DNA of 64,000 bases from Kribbella antiqua (GTDB lineage: Bacteria > Actinomycetota > Actinomycetes > Propionibacteriales > Kribbellaceae), in NCBI RefSeq assembly GCF_004345665.1, contig NZ_SLWR01000012.1:1-64000 (forward strand). The letters are read 5' to 3'. Under the pieces are notes generated by a model, which searched no databases, had not been told where the DNA came from, and was given only the letters and a program-made list of their open reading frames with translations. The position numbers and the translations under genes are program-made. Of this stretch, positions 1 to 7,659 are shown piece after piece (position 1 is the first letter of the stretch; each line of letters begins with the position of its first letter).

Positions 1-45
1 CTCCAACTCCACCGGCAACCGAGGACGACCACCACGAGCACCCAT
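1..45 (-). CDS. IS30-like transposase, N-terminal fragment (runs off the left edge)
   Basis: Only the first 15 codons are in the window. They read Met-Gly-Ala-Arg-Gly-Gly-Arg-Pro-Arg-Leu-Pro, the kind of Gly-Arg-Pro-rich start I associate with IS30-family transposases of actinobacteria. The ATG is at 43-45. Upstream lies a 7-bp inverted repeat (48-54 with 68-74), followed outward by a stretch ending near 96 that could be the element's terminal region. The rest of the protein, including the DDE catalytic domain, is outside the window, so the family call is inference. Confidence 0.4.
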   Translation of the reverse strand, partial: MGARGGRPRLPVELE

Positions 46-96
46 CACAACACCCCTTCAACCGAAAGGTGTTGCAATCACTCCTTGAGCCCGCCT
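1..96. mobile_element. Probable end of an IS30-like insertion sequence
   Basis: The partial transposase start (1-45), a small hairpin just upstream of it (arms 48-54 and 68-74), and the segment 75-96 resemble the transposase-proximal end of an IS30-type element. No second terminal repeat or target duplication can be tested because the rest lies outside the window, so the outer boundary near 96 is approximate. Confidence 0.35.
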
Positions 97-152
97 GGGT
101 TCCCCGCCCGTATACAGCGGGTGGACCCACAACTTGGTGGGGTAACCCATCA

Positions 153-192
153 AAGCGCTGCCCGCCGGTCTGTGGGCCGGCGGGCAGCGCTT
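153..192 (-). terminator. Strong hairpin terminator of dctA
   Basis: A perfect 16-bp stem (153-168 with 177-192) and an 8-nt loop sit 20 bp downstream of the dctA stop codon. The stem is very GC-rich. It separates dctA from the insertion-sequence end. Confidence 0.75.
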
Positions 193-212
193 GGAGGGGT
201 GGGACAGATTGC

Positions 213-1580
213 TCAGTGGTCGGCCGGGCGCCCTTCGACCGCGGCGGGGACGTCGCCTGCGTGGGTGTCGCCGGCGGCGAAGGCTGCCTCGTCGAACGGA
301 TCCGCACCGGAGAAGACCTGCTGGGCTTGCTCCTTGTCGAACTCGCCCACCCAGTGGCCGACCAGGACGGTCGCGACCGCGTTGCCGGCGAAGTTCGTCA
401 GCGCGCGGGCCTCGGACATGAACCGGTCGATGCCGACGATCAGACCGACGCCGTCGACCAGGTCCGGGCGGTGCGACTGCAGGCCGCCGGCCAGCGTCGC
501 CAGACCAGCACCGGTGACCCCGGCGGCGCCCTTCGAGGCGATGATCATGAACAGCAGCAGGGAGATCTGCTGTCCGATCGAGAACGGCTGGTCCATGGCT
601 TCGGCGATGAACAGCGACGCCATGGTCAGGTAGATCGCCGTACCGTCCAGGTTGAAGGAGTAACCGGTCGGGACGGTGATGCCGACGACCGATTTGTCCA
701 CGCCGAGGTGTTCCATCTTGCCGATCAGCCGGGGCAGGGCGGTCTCCGACGACGAACTGGACACGATCAGCAGGAACTCACGACCCAGGTAGCGCAGCAG
801 CTGGAAGATCGAGATCCCGGTCACCGCCCGCAGCAGCGTGCCGAGGACGACCAGCACGAAGAGCAGACAGGTGATGTAGAAGGCCAGCATGATCTTGCCC
901 AGGCTGACCAGCGCGTCCCAGCCGGTGGCGCCGACGACGGCCGCGATCGCACCGAACGCACCGACCGGCGCGACCCACATGACCATCGACAGCACCTTGA
1001 ACACCAGCCGCTGGATGTGACCGATTCCGTCCAGGATCGGCTGGCCCTTGGCGCCCATCGCCTGCAGCGCGAAACCGATCAGCAGCGCGACCAGCACGGT
1101 CTGCAGCACCTGGCCCTCGGTCAGCGAGGAGACCAGCGTCTTCGGGATGATCCCGAGCAGGAAGTCCGACGTACTCGCGTGCGCGCCGGCCGCCTGCTTC
1201 TGGCCGGACTCGCGCAGCTTGTCGGTCAGGTTCAGCCCGGAGCCCGGGTGGATCAGGTTGCCGACCAGCAGGCCGATGGCGAGGGCGACCGTCGACATCA
1301 CCAGGAAGTAGACGAGCGCGAGACCGCCGACCTTGCCGACACTGGCGGCCTTGCGGACCGAACCGATGCCGAGCACCAGCGTGCAGAAGATGATCGGGCT
1401 GATCAGCATCTTGATCAGGTTGACGAACCCGGTACCGATCGGTTTCAGCTCGACGGCGAAGTCCGGGAACAGGAAACCGACACCGATGCCGAGCAGTACG
1501 GCGACGATGACGGCAAGGTAGAGGAAGTGCGTCCGGTCGTTACGAACCGGCGTCGGGCGGGGATCGGTCGGGCTCGACAT
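213..1580 (-). CDS. dctA: C4-dicarboxylate:cation symporter DctA
   Basis: A 455-residue member of the dicarboxylate/amino acid:cation symporter (DAACS) family, the usual length. It should take up succinate, fumarate and malate across the cytoplasmic membrane. Many hydrophobic segments are visible. Family signatures include the serine-rich stretch SSSSETALPRL and the later GYSFNLDGTAIY motif of the substrate-binding core. The ATG at 1578-1580 is preceded by an AGGAG ribosome site; 20 further in-frame codons upstream are unlikely to be translated. The gene is divergent from a CitA/DcuS-like sensor kinase and regulator, which very probably control it. Confidence 0.93.
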   Translation of the reverse strand: MSSPTDPRPTPVRNDRTHFLYLAVIVAVLLGIGVGFLFPDFAVELKPIGTGFVNLIKMLISPIIFCTLVLGIGSVRKAASVGKVGGLALVYFLVMSTVALAIGLLVGNLIHPGSGLNLTDKLRESGQKQAAGAHASTSDFLLGIIPKTLVSSLTEGQVLQTVLVALLIGFALQAMGAKGQPILDGIGHIQRLVFKVLSMVMWVAPVGAFGAIAAVVGATGWDALVSLGKIMLAFYITCLLFVLVVLGTLLRAVTGISIFQLLRYLGREFLLIVSSSSSETALPRLIGKMEHLGVDKSVVGITVPTGYSFNLDGTAIYLTMASLFIAEAMDQPFSIGQQISLLLFMIIASKGAAGVTGAGLATLAGGLQSHRPDLVDGVGLIVGIDRFMSEARALTNFAGNAVATVLVGHWVGEFDKEQAQQVFSGADPFDEAAFAAGDTHAGDVPAAVEGRPADH

Positions 1581-1653
1581 GGTGGGGACTCCTGTCTCGG
1601 CCAGGCGGGCAGTCTTGAGTAACTGTGGCGTGACACACACCTGAACTGCGCAT

Positions 1654-1669
1654 TTCGTTCATATCGTTC
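1654..1669. promoter_or_regulatory. Direct repeat in the dctA / sensor kinase intergenic region
   Basis: The hexamer TCGTTC occurs at 1655-1660 and again at 1664-1669, a 9-bp period, immediately upstream of the kinase start. It is a candidate binding site for the neighbouring CitB-type regulator. The segment TATCGT (1662-1667) lies 5 bp before the GTG at 1673 and could be the -10 box of a leaderless transcript. Both readings rest on position and pattern only. Confidence 0.35.
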
Positions 1670-1672
1670 GCA

Positions 1673-2944
1673 GTGCAGACTGTCGCCATGAATCACCGGC
1701 CGTGGGAGTTGCGCCGCCAAGTCTTGTGGCTGCAGACCGTCACGGTCGCCGTGCTGATCGTTATGGTCTGGATCACTTTGATCGCCCGAGCACGGGCCCA
1801 GGCTGACCGGGACGCTGCCGCCGCCGGCATCGCGCCACCCGGCTGGTGGGAGCTGGTCCGGCTCGACCTCCGCTCGATGCTGGGCATCGCCAGCCTGATG
1901 CTCGGGGTCGCGATCGCGGGCAACGCGCTCGTCTCCTGGCGAGTACGGCGTGCCACCCGCGGGGTCGGGACCCAGGCACTGACCCGGATGCTCGACTTCT
2001 ACGAGGGTGTGTTGCATGCCGCCCGGGAGGGCCTGATCCTGCTCGACGCGGGCGGCCGGGTCCAGCTCGTCAACGACGAAGCCCTCCGCCTGCTCGGTGT
2101 CCGCACGATCGCCCCCGGCACCCCGATCGAGGATCTGCGCCTGGGCGCCACCCTCTCGGAGCTGCTGACCACCGGACGGACGTCGTACGACGAACTGCAC
2201 CTCGGCGCAGAAGGTGTGGTCGTGGTGAACCAGCAGCCGGCCCGCTCAGGGCGAATCGTCACCCTGCGGGACCACACGCAGCTGCAGCGGCTGTTGGGTG
2301 AGCTGGACGCGATCCGCAGCCTGGCCGAATCACTGCAGGCGCAGAACCACGAGGCGTCGAACCGGCTGCATACGGTCGTGAGCCTGATCGAGATCGGCAA
2401 GCCGGAACGCGCCCGGGAGTTCGCGGTGTCGGAGCTGCAGTTCGCGCAGGCGATGACCGATCGAGTGGTCGGAACGGTCGGCGATCCCGTGCTGTCATCG
2501 TTGCTGCTGGCGAAGCTGGCGCAGGCTCAGGAGCGAGGCGTCGTACTGACGCTGGAGCTCGGTCATGAGCCTTTGAACACAAGGCTCCCCGCGCAGGACG
2601 TCGTCACGGTCGTCGGCAACCTGCTCGACAATGCGATCGAGGCCGCCCGTGGTGGACCCGCTCCACGCCGGGTCGAGTTCCGCGCCGGTACGACGCCGGA
2701 CGCGATCGACCTGATCGTGACGAACACCGGCTCCGAGCTCGGTTCGGTGGAGCTGGCGCACATGTTCGACCGCGGCTGGACGACGAAGGCCGAGCCGGGT
2801 CATGGCCTCGGTCTCGTGCTGGTCCGCAGTACGGTCGAGCGCTGGCAGGGGACGTTGATGGTCGACCCGGACTCCGAGCTGGACGACGTACCGGCGCTGA
2901 CCGTCCGGGTCCGGCTGCCGCGGGCGGTGAGCGCCAGTGCCTGA
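1673..2944 (+). CDS. CitA/DcuS-family sensor histidine kinase with a very short extracytoplasmic loop
   Basis: A 423-residue membrane kinase. Two membrane segments (about residues 18-37 and 69-88) enclose only about 30 residues, whereas CitA and DcuS carry a roughly 140-residue PDC/Cache sensor there. A PAS domain follows (about 105-200), then the phospho-acceptor motif QAQNHEASNRLHT with His226, typical of the C4-dicarboxylate/citrate kinase family, and a HATPase domain (NLLDNAIEA, then GHGLGLVLV). It overlaps the response regulator gene by 8 bp and is divergent from dctA. In E. coli DcuS uses the carrier DctA as co-sensor; a similar arrangement is inferred here. A start at ATG 1688 is also possible. 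Confidence 0.88.
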   Translation: MQTVAMNHRPWELRRQVLWLQTVTVAVLIVMVWITLIARARAQADRDAAAAGIAPPGWWELVRLDLRSMLGIASLMLGVAIAGNALVSWRVRRATRGVGTQALTRMLDFYEGVLHAAREGLILLDAGGRVQLVNDEALRLLGVRTIAPGTPIEDLRLGATLSELLTTGRTSYDELHLGAEGVVVVNQQPARSGRIVTLRDHTQLQRLLGELDAIRSLAESLQAQNHEASNRLHTVVSLIEIGKPERAREFAVSELQFAQAMTDRVVGTVGDPVLSSLLLAKLAQAQERGVVLTLELGHEPLNTRLPAQDVVTVVGNLLDNAIEAARGGPAPRRVEFRAGTTPDAIDLIVTNTGSELGSVELAHMFDRGWTTKAEPGHGLGLVLVRSTVERWQGTLMVDPDSELDDVPALTVRVRLPRAVSASA

Positions 2945-3614
2945 CCTGCGCGTTCTCGTCGTGGAGGACGACCCGGTCGCCGCCGAAGCACATCGCACGT
3001 ACGTCGATCGGCTGCCCGGCTTCGCGTGTGTCGGTGTCGCGGGTTCCGCCGCTCGTGCGCTGTCGGTGCTGACCCGGGGCAGCGTGGATCTGGTGCTGCT
3101 GGACATGAACCTGCCCGACGGTCACGGCCTGGACGTCGTACGGCGGATGCGGGCCCAGGGCAACCAAACTGACGTGGTCGCGGTGACGGCGGCCCGGGAG
3201 GTCGCGGCGGTGCAGGCGGCGGCGCGGATCGGGGTGGTGCAGTACGTGCTGAAACCCTTTGCCTACGAGACTTTGCGGGACCGCTTGACGGCGTACGCAC
3301 GGCAGCGTCGAGCGGCGGAGGCGGGACAGGTCGTCGCCGACCAGGACGAGGTGGACCGGTTGTTGCACCCGGCAACCGTCTCGTCGGTGCCGAAAGGGCT
3401 GGCCGGATCGGTGCTCGACCGAGTCGTCCAGTTGCTCGGGAATCGGGAAGGCTGGACGGCCGAGGAGGTGGCGTCGTCGCTCGGCACGTCACGGATCACA
3501 GCACGGCGGTACCTCGAGCACCTCGCCGACCAGGGACAAGCACTACGCACGCAGCGGTATGACGGCCGGAGTGGTCGACCGAAGGTCGAGTACTCCTGGG
3601 TGGCTGAGAGTTAG
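2937..3614 (+). CDS. CitB/DcuR-family response regulator
   Basis: 225 residues. The N-terminal receiver domain has the acidic pair after VVEDD, the phosphorylation site Asp56 in LLDMNLPDGHG and Lys106 in LKPF. The C-terminal half contains a helix-turn-helix (EEVASSLGTSRITARRYLEHL) typical of regulators paired with DcuS/CitA kinases. The GTG start at 2937 overlaps the kinase stop, so the two are translationally coupled. The likely target is dctA. The stop codon overlaps that of the convergent nitrobindin gene by 4 bp. Confidence 0.9.
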   Translation: MPDLRVLVVEDDPVAAEAHRTYVDRLPGFACVGVAGSAARALSVLTRGSVDLVLLDMNLPDGHGLDVVRRMRAQGNQTDVVAVTAAREVAAVQAAARIGVVQYVLKPFAYETLRDRLTAYARQRRAAEAGQVVADQDEVDRLLHPATVSSVPKGLAGSVLDRVVQLLGNREGWTAEEVASSLGTSRITARRYLEHLADQGQALRTQRYDGRSGRPKVEYSWVAES

Positions 3615-4105
3615 GCCCGGACGAGGGTCGCCCACAGGTGGGGCTGGAGCGGCTGGCCTTCGGCGGCCATGTCGTAGGCCCACATCAGCTCGCCCTTGAC
3701 CAGGCCATAAAGCCGGTGGCCGGCGCTGACTTCCTTGGCCGTTGCGGTGCGGGCGACGACGTCGGTGCGCAACTCGATCTTGGCGCCTTCGATCTCGCCG
3801 TACCAGATCTCGGCGAAGCCGGTCGGGTGCGCGAGAACCACCTCGAGCTTGTTGTCCGGCTTGGGCCGCCAGAAGCCGGTCTCGACGGCGAGCGGGCGTT
3901 CCTTCGTGCCGTCCTCGTTCACGACGTACGTCTGGCTGACGTAGTGCAGGTACGGCTTGCCGTTGTGGCTGAAATCGATCTGCTGCCCGAACTCGAACTT
4001 CTCGATCGTCGGGTAGTCACCGTGCCCGCGGCCCTCCCAGCGACCGAGCAGCCAGGCCAGCGGCATCAGGTCGGGGTGCAGATCCTGCGGGATCTCGAAC
4101 GCCAT
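3611..4105 (-). CDS. Nitrobindin / FABP-like heme protein (DUF1794)
   Basis: 164 residues, the usual length for bacterial nitrobindins, which form a 10-stranded beta barrel that binds heme and can isomerise peroxynitrite (known for the family, including mycobacterial Rv2717c). The N-terminal signature LLGRWEGRG is at residues 19-27, and the proximal heme ligand is expected at His156 in QPHLWATLV. It lies 8 bp downstream of a 35-residue membrane peptide gene and is probably cotranscribed with it. No good Shine-Dalgarno is seen before the ATG at 4105, in line with translation coupled to the upstream small gene. Confidence 0.85.
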   Translation of the reverse strand: MAFEIPQDLHPDLMPLAWLLGRWEGRGHGDYPTIEKFEFGQQIDFSHNGKPYLHYVSQTYVVNEDGTKERPLAVETGFWRPKPDNKLEVVLAHPTGFAEIWYGEIEGAKIELRTDVVARTATAKEVSAGHRLYGLVKGELMWAYDMAAEGQPLQPHLWATLVRA

Positions 4106-4113
4106 GGAGTCGC

Positions 4114-4221
4114 TCAGTTCGCGCTGCGGCCGCGGTACAGCCGGTAGACGACGAACGCCGAGAACCAGCCCATGAAGACACAGACCAGGACCAGCAGCGT
4201 GGTGAAGATGACGTGCAGCAC
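4114..4221 (-). CDS. 35-residue single-span membrane peptide
   Basis: A very small reading frame upstream of nitrobindin. The GTG at 4219-4221 is followed by a hydrophobic segment (residues 4-26, including TTLLVLVCVFMGWF) and a basic tail (YRLYRGRS). A -10-like hexamer TAGACT (4229-4234 on this strand) lies 7 bp before the GTG, so the mRNA would be leaderless. The 8-bp gap to nitrobindin suggests one transcription unit. Function unknown. Conservation upstream of nitrobindin in relatives would decide whether it is real. Confidence 0.55.
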   Translation of the reverse strand: MLHVIFTTLLVLVCVFMGWFSAFVVYRLYRGRSAN

Positions 4222-4260
4222 GATCGACAGTCTAGGGGATCGTTCGGCAAGCCCTTCGGT

Positions 4261-4266
4261 TACCGT
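4261..4266 (+). promoter_or_regulatory. -10 box of a leaderless promoter for the DsrE gene
   Basis: TACCGT is followed by exactly 6 bp and the ATG at 4273, so transcription should begin at or next to the A of the start codon. No ribosome-binding site is present. Confidence 0.5.
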
Positions 4267-4272
4267 GGCGTG

Positions 4273-4635
4273 ATGTCCCGCACGCTGGTGATCAAACTGA
4301 CCGCAGGCGCCGAAGAACCCGAACGCGCGAACCAGGCCTTCACCGTCGCCGCCACCGCGGTCGCGGCCGGGGCGACGGTGTCGCTGTGGCTGACCGGAGA
4401 GGCCGTCTGGTTCGCCGTACCGGGCCGGGCCGAGGCCTTCGAGCTACCGCACGCGGCACCGCTCGCCGACCTGGTCGCGGCGGTGCTGGAGGGCGGTCAG
4501 CTGACCGTCTGCACCCAATGCGCCAAACGCCGCGACCTGGAGGAGGCCGATCTCCTCCCCGGCACCCGCATCGCCGGCGCCCCCGCCTTCACCGAAGAAA
4601 TCCTCACCGAAAATACCCAGGCGATCGTCTACTGA
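4273..4635 (+). CDS. DsrE/DsrF-like family protein
   Basis: 120 residues with a DsrE-type alpha/beta fold: an initial strand SRTLVIKLT, a Gly/Ala-rich helix (QAFTVAATAVAAGA), then VSLWLTGEAVWF. A Cys pair occurs in VCTQCAKRRD, the region where the catalytic Cys of DsrE/YchN proteins lies, so a sulfur-relay or redox role is possible but unproven. The ATG at 4273 was chosen over an upstream in-frame ATG because of the -10 box spacing. It stands alone, divergent from the nitrobindin unit. Confidence 0.7.
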   Translation: MSRTLVIKLTAGAEEPERANQAFTVAATAVAAGATVSLWLTGEAVWFAVPGRAEAFELPHAAPLADLVAAVLEGGQLTVCTQCAKRRDLEEADLLPGTRIAGAPAFTEEILTENTQAIVY

Positions 4636-4642
4636 CCGCCGG

Positions 4643-6016
4643 CTAGCCCCTGCCGCCGAGCTCGGGGCCGCTGTCTTCCTGGCTCCGACCGCCGCGGTTG
4701 CCGCGATCCCGAGCGGCCGCCGCACCGGGGTTAACGCCACCGCGACGAGATTCCGGAGTCTCGACTGGAGCCACCGCCCTGGGCACTGGCGATGGGGTGC
4801 TGCCGGCCCGGACGTGCGCCCGATCAAAGTCGCTCTGCTCAGCCTCCGGTCGCTGCTGGCCCTGGTCCTGGTCCGTCTTCCGGTGCTCGTCAAGGATGCT
4901 GTCCTCGACCTCCCGCTGCGGAGGCTGAGCCGGCTGGCCGTTCTGCCCGGCCCCCGGGCCGTCCTGAGCGTTCTCCTCGGCGGCCTGGCCGTCCTGACCG
5001 TTCTGCTGAGCGGCCTGGGCGGCGTCGTGTTCGTCCTGCCCGGTAGGCAGAAACTCCCCCGACCCTTCGTTCCCCCGCTCGTCCAGCCCTTCCTCCGGCC
5101 CACGCTCAGGCGCACCACGCCCATCCAGCCCTGGTTCATTCTGATCCAAGGTCTGAGCGGGCTCATCACGCTCGTCGTCCAGGTCCTGCCCCGACTGGTT
5201 CAGGTCGTTGGCCTCGAATGTCTGGGCTTCTGTCTCTGTCTCTGCCGACCTCGTGACCGAATCCCAGTCCGGCTCGCGCTCCGCTTCCTGCTGCTGCCCG
5301 GCTTCCTCCTGCTGCTCGGCTTCCTGCTGCTGCTCGGCTTCCTGCTGCTGCTCGGCTTCGCGCTGCTGCTCCGCCCGCTCGTCCAACTGCTGGTCGACCT
5401 CGTCGGCGGCCGCGAGCGTACCTTCGGCGACTACCGCCGTACCGAGCGCCGGATCGTCTCCACGCGCCTCTTGCTCACGCCGACGTTGCTCTGCCTCGCG
5501 CTGGCGGTCTGCTTCCTCGCGCCGGCGCTGGGCCTCGTCCTGGTCCTGCGCGGTCTGCTGGTTCTGCTGGTCGTCCAGCCTTTGTTGCTCCTGTGCCTGC
5601 TGCCCTTCGTCCGCCGCCAGCTCTTGGTCCGCCCGGTCGTGGTCCAGGTGGTCGTCGCGGCCATTCTCGTTGAAGTCGGTCCTTTTGACCCACTCCCGCA
5701 TATCCGCTTCGTACTTCTGCAGCAGTTCCTGGGTCAGCTGCTGCTCCTGTTGCAGCTGCTCGATTCGATTGGTCAGCTCGGTGAACGTCCGGTCGGTGAT
5801 CTGTTGCCGTGCCGGCGGCTCCACCTGCCGCCAAGCCCTCTCGGTCCCGGGGTCGTCCCGCCGGGCGTCACGCAGCTTGGTGTACAGCATGCGCCGCTGT
5901 TGTTCCTTCGTCAGGCGCTGCGCAGTCCTCGCGGCTCGATTCCGCTGGAAGGTGCCCCAGAGCGGCCTGACCACCTGATGCAGGAGGACCTGGAGCAGTT
6001 CTTCTTCGACAGCCAT
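4643..6016 (-). CDS. Gln/Glu-rich low-complexity protein
   Basis: 457 residues from the ATG at 6014-6016. The first roughly 120 residues look folded (AVEEELLQVLLHQVVRPLW..., then a helical segment IEQLQQEQQLTQELLQKYEADM, probably coiled coil). From about residue 130 to the end it is almost entirely Gln, Glu, Asp and Arg, with tandem EAEQQQ units near the middle, and it ends in a Gly/Arg-rich tail. No signal peptide or membrane segment is seen. The start codon overlaps the stop of the upstream gene by one base (TGATG), so the pair is coupled. I recognise no family. A structural or scaffold role is possible but only a guess. Confidence 0.6.
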   Translation of the reverse strand: MAVEEELLQVLLHQVVRPLWGTFQRNRAARTAQRLTKEQQRRMLYTKLRDARRDDPGTERAWRQVEPPARQQITDRTFTELTNRIEQLQQEQQLTQELLQKYEADMREWVKRTDFNENGRDDHLDHDRADQELAADEGQQAQEQQRLDDQQNQQTAQDQDEAQRRREEADRQREAEQRRREQEARGDDPALGTAVVAEGTLAAADEVDQQLDERAEQQREAEQQQEAEQQQEAEQQEEAGQQQEAEREPDWDSVTRSAETETEAQTFEANDLNQSGQDLDDERDEPAQTLDQNEPGLDGRGAPERGPEEGLDERGNEGSGEFLPTGQDEHDAAQAAQQNGQDGQAAEENAQDGPGAGQNGQPAQPPQREVEDSILDEHRKTDQDQGQQRPEAEQSDFDRAHVRAGSTPSPVPRAVAPVETPESRRGGVNPGAAAARDRGNRGGRSQEDSGPELGGRG

Positions 6017-6573
6017 CAGGCCACCTCGCTCGCGTAGACGGAGTACCCGAAGCCGGCGTAGTTCTCGTCCGGCCCGGGTCGGGTCGCATACAGGTGAAAC
6101 TCGGCGCCGGGCCGCAGCCAGACCGCCAGGTGGCGACGACGCCCGCGCCACTCCGGGGGAATCCGTGGATCCTCACCCGGTCCGACGAAGACCGGATCAC
6201 CCCAGTGCCGCCGGCCCAGCAACAGCTGCCCGGGCCAATACGTGTCCAGGCCTTCCTCAGCGGCGGGCAACTCCGCAGGCGCGATCTCGGACGCCGACCA
6301 GTGGCTGCGCGGACTCTCCGGCAGTACGGCGTCCGGCAGCACCAGCATCACGGTCTCGCGTGGGGTGACGAGGCCCCAGGTGTAGCGGTCGGGGTCGATG
6401 TTGCCGGGTGCCCAGGGCCGCCAGCCGGTGGCGGCGGTGACGCGTGTGACCAGTGCCCGCATCGCGTCCGGACCGGTCGCCGGTGGTCCCCAGACGCGTT
6501 TCCAGTCGGAGACCTCGGACAGATCCGCCATGGCGCGCTCGTCGTCGTCCGACGACAGCTGCACGGTCTTCAC
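6016..6573 (-). CDS. Uncharacterised protein coupled to the Gln/Glu-rich protein
   Basis: 185 residues from the GTG at 6571-6573, which has an AGGAG about 9 bp upstream. It is Trp- and Pro-rich (KRVWGPPATGPD, TGWRPWAPGNIDPDRYTWGL) and acidic, with no signal peptide or membrane span. It is translationally coupled to the following low-complexity gene by a TGATG overlap, suggesting a shared complex or pathway. I do not recognise the family. Confidence 0.55.
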   Translation of the reverse strand: MKTVQLSSDDDERAMADLSEVSDWKRVWGPPATGPDAMRALVTRVTAATGWRPWAPGNIDPDRYTWGLVTPRETVMLVLPDAVLPESPRSHWSASEIAPAELPAAEEGLDTYWPGQLLLGRRHWGDPVFVGPGEDPRIPPEWRGRRRHLAVWLRPGAEFHLYATRPGPDENYAGFGYSVYASEVA

Positions 6574-6707
6574 CCGGCAAACTCCTCTCCTCAGCCCGCC
6601 CCTCCCCGTCGTCGGCTCGCCAAGCCAAAGCCCCCACTGGTATCACCACCCCTCTCCAGACGCACGGGCCTACCGGGGTGGTTCCGAAGGAGTTGCCGGG
6701 AGCAACC

Positions 6708-7532
6708 TCAGCGTTTGACGTTGAGGAGTTCGCGCGCCTCGTCGGGCGACATCGGCGGGCGCTGGGCCAGCGTCGCGAGGGACGCGGCGCGCTCGACCAG
6801 CTCGGCGTTGTGGGTGACCGGCTGCCCCTTCGCCAGCGTGAGCGTGTCCTCCATGCCGACTCGGAGATGGCCGCCCTTCGACAATGCCGCCAGCGCGACG
6901 GTGAGCGTCGTACGCCCGACTCCGGTCGCTGACCAGGACGTCACCGCATCCGGTAGGGCGTTGACGGCGGCGACCAGCGCGTCCGTCGTACCGGGCATTC
7001 CGCCGGGAACCCCCATCACCAGGTCGCAGTGGACGCGTCCGCCGTACGGAAGACCGAACTTGTCGAGCAATCGGTGCAGTGCGGCCACGTGGCCGAGGTC
7101 GAACAGCTCGAACTCCGGCACGATCTCGCGCTCCTGCGTGAGCCGGTAGAGCTCGGTCACGAACGGCCAGGGGTTCATGAACACGTCGTCGCCGAAGTTG
7201 ACCGTGCCCATCGTCAGCGAGCACGAGTCCGGCGCAGCGTCGAGCACCCGGAGCCGTTGGTCGTACGGGTCCGTCACCGCGCCGCCGGTCGACAGCTGCA
7301 CGATCAACGCGGTGTTCTCCCGGATCGCGGCGACCGTGTCGGTCAGCCGGCTCAGATCCAGCGTGGGCTTGTGCTCGCCGTCGCGGATGTGGATGTGGAT
7401 CATCCCGGCACCCGCGGCCTCACACCGCTTCGCCGTCTCGACCAGCTCCTCGAGCGTGGTCGGCAACGCCGGGCAGTCCGCCTTCGCGGTCTCGGCACCG
7501 GTCGGGGCAACAGTGATCAGAGTCGACGCCAT
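6708..7532 (-). CDS. Beta-keto acid cleavage enzyme (BKACE, DUF849)
   Basis: 274 residues, matching the BKACE family whose founding member cleaves 3-keto-5-aminohexanoate with acetyl-CoA. The TIM-barrel features include MIHIHIRD (metal-binding His pair), the strand LIVQLSTGG and the VMGVPGGMPG loop. These Zn-dependent enzymes condense a beta-keto acid with acetyl-CoA to give acetoacetate and a CoA ester; substrate specificity varies between subfamilies and cannot be read here. The ATG at 7530-7532 with AGGA upstream is preferred to a TTG two codons earlier. No other pathway gene is adjacent. Confidence 0.85.
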   Translation of the reverse strand: MASTLITVAPTGAETAKADCPALPTTLEELVETAKRCEAAGAGMIHIHIRDGEHKPTLDLSRLTDTVAAIRENTALIVQLSTGGAVTDPYDQRLRVLDAAPDSCSLTMGTVNFGDDVFMNPWPFVTELYRLTQEREIVPEFELFDLGHVAALHRLLDKFGLPYGGRVHCDLVMGVPGGMPGTTDALVAAVNALPDAVTSWSATGVGRTTLTVALAALSKGGHLRVGMEDTLTLAKGQPVTHNAELVERAASLATLAQRPPMSPDEARELLNVKR

Positions 7533-7615
7533 GGACAAATCCTGCCAGAAGGCGTGTTGAACGAGATATCCGCCTGCGGTTCGCGCCGAAAACCGGATGA
7601 TCTCCGGCGCTGCCC

Positions 7616-7655
7616 TCGACCCGTCAGACTGGCGGCCGTCGACCCGTCAGACTGG
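7616..7655 (+). repeat. Duplicated 17-bp element carrying the dtd -10 box
   Basis: The sequence TCGACCCGTCAGACTGG occurs at 7616-7632 and again at 7639-7655, a 23-bp period. Each copy contains the -10-like CAGACT; the second copy lies 6 bp before the dtd ATG at 7660. The duplication therefore repeats a candidate leaderless promoter. Confidence 0.6.
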
Positions 7656-7659
7656 GCGC

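Noticed and set aside
69..1622. 517-codon plus-strand open frame opposite dctA
   Set aside because: High-GC shadow: Arg/Asp/Gln-rich, no family features, no ribosome site, and dctA on the other strand has clear motifs.
4814..6037. 407-codon Leu/Val-rich plus-strand frame opposite the Gln/Glu-rich gene
   Set aside because: Antisense translation of CAG/GAG-type codons naturally gives Leu runs that mimic membrane spans; the minus-strand gene has the coupled start.
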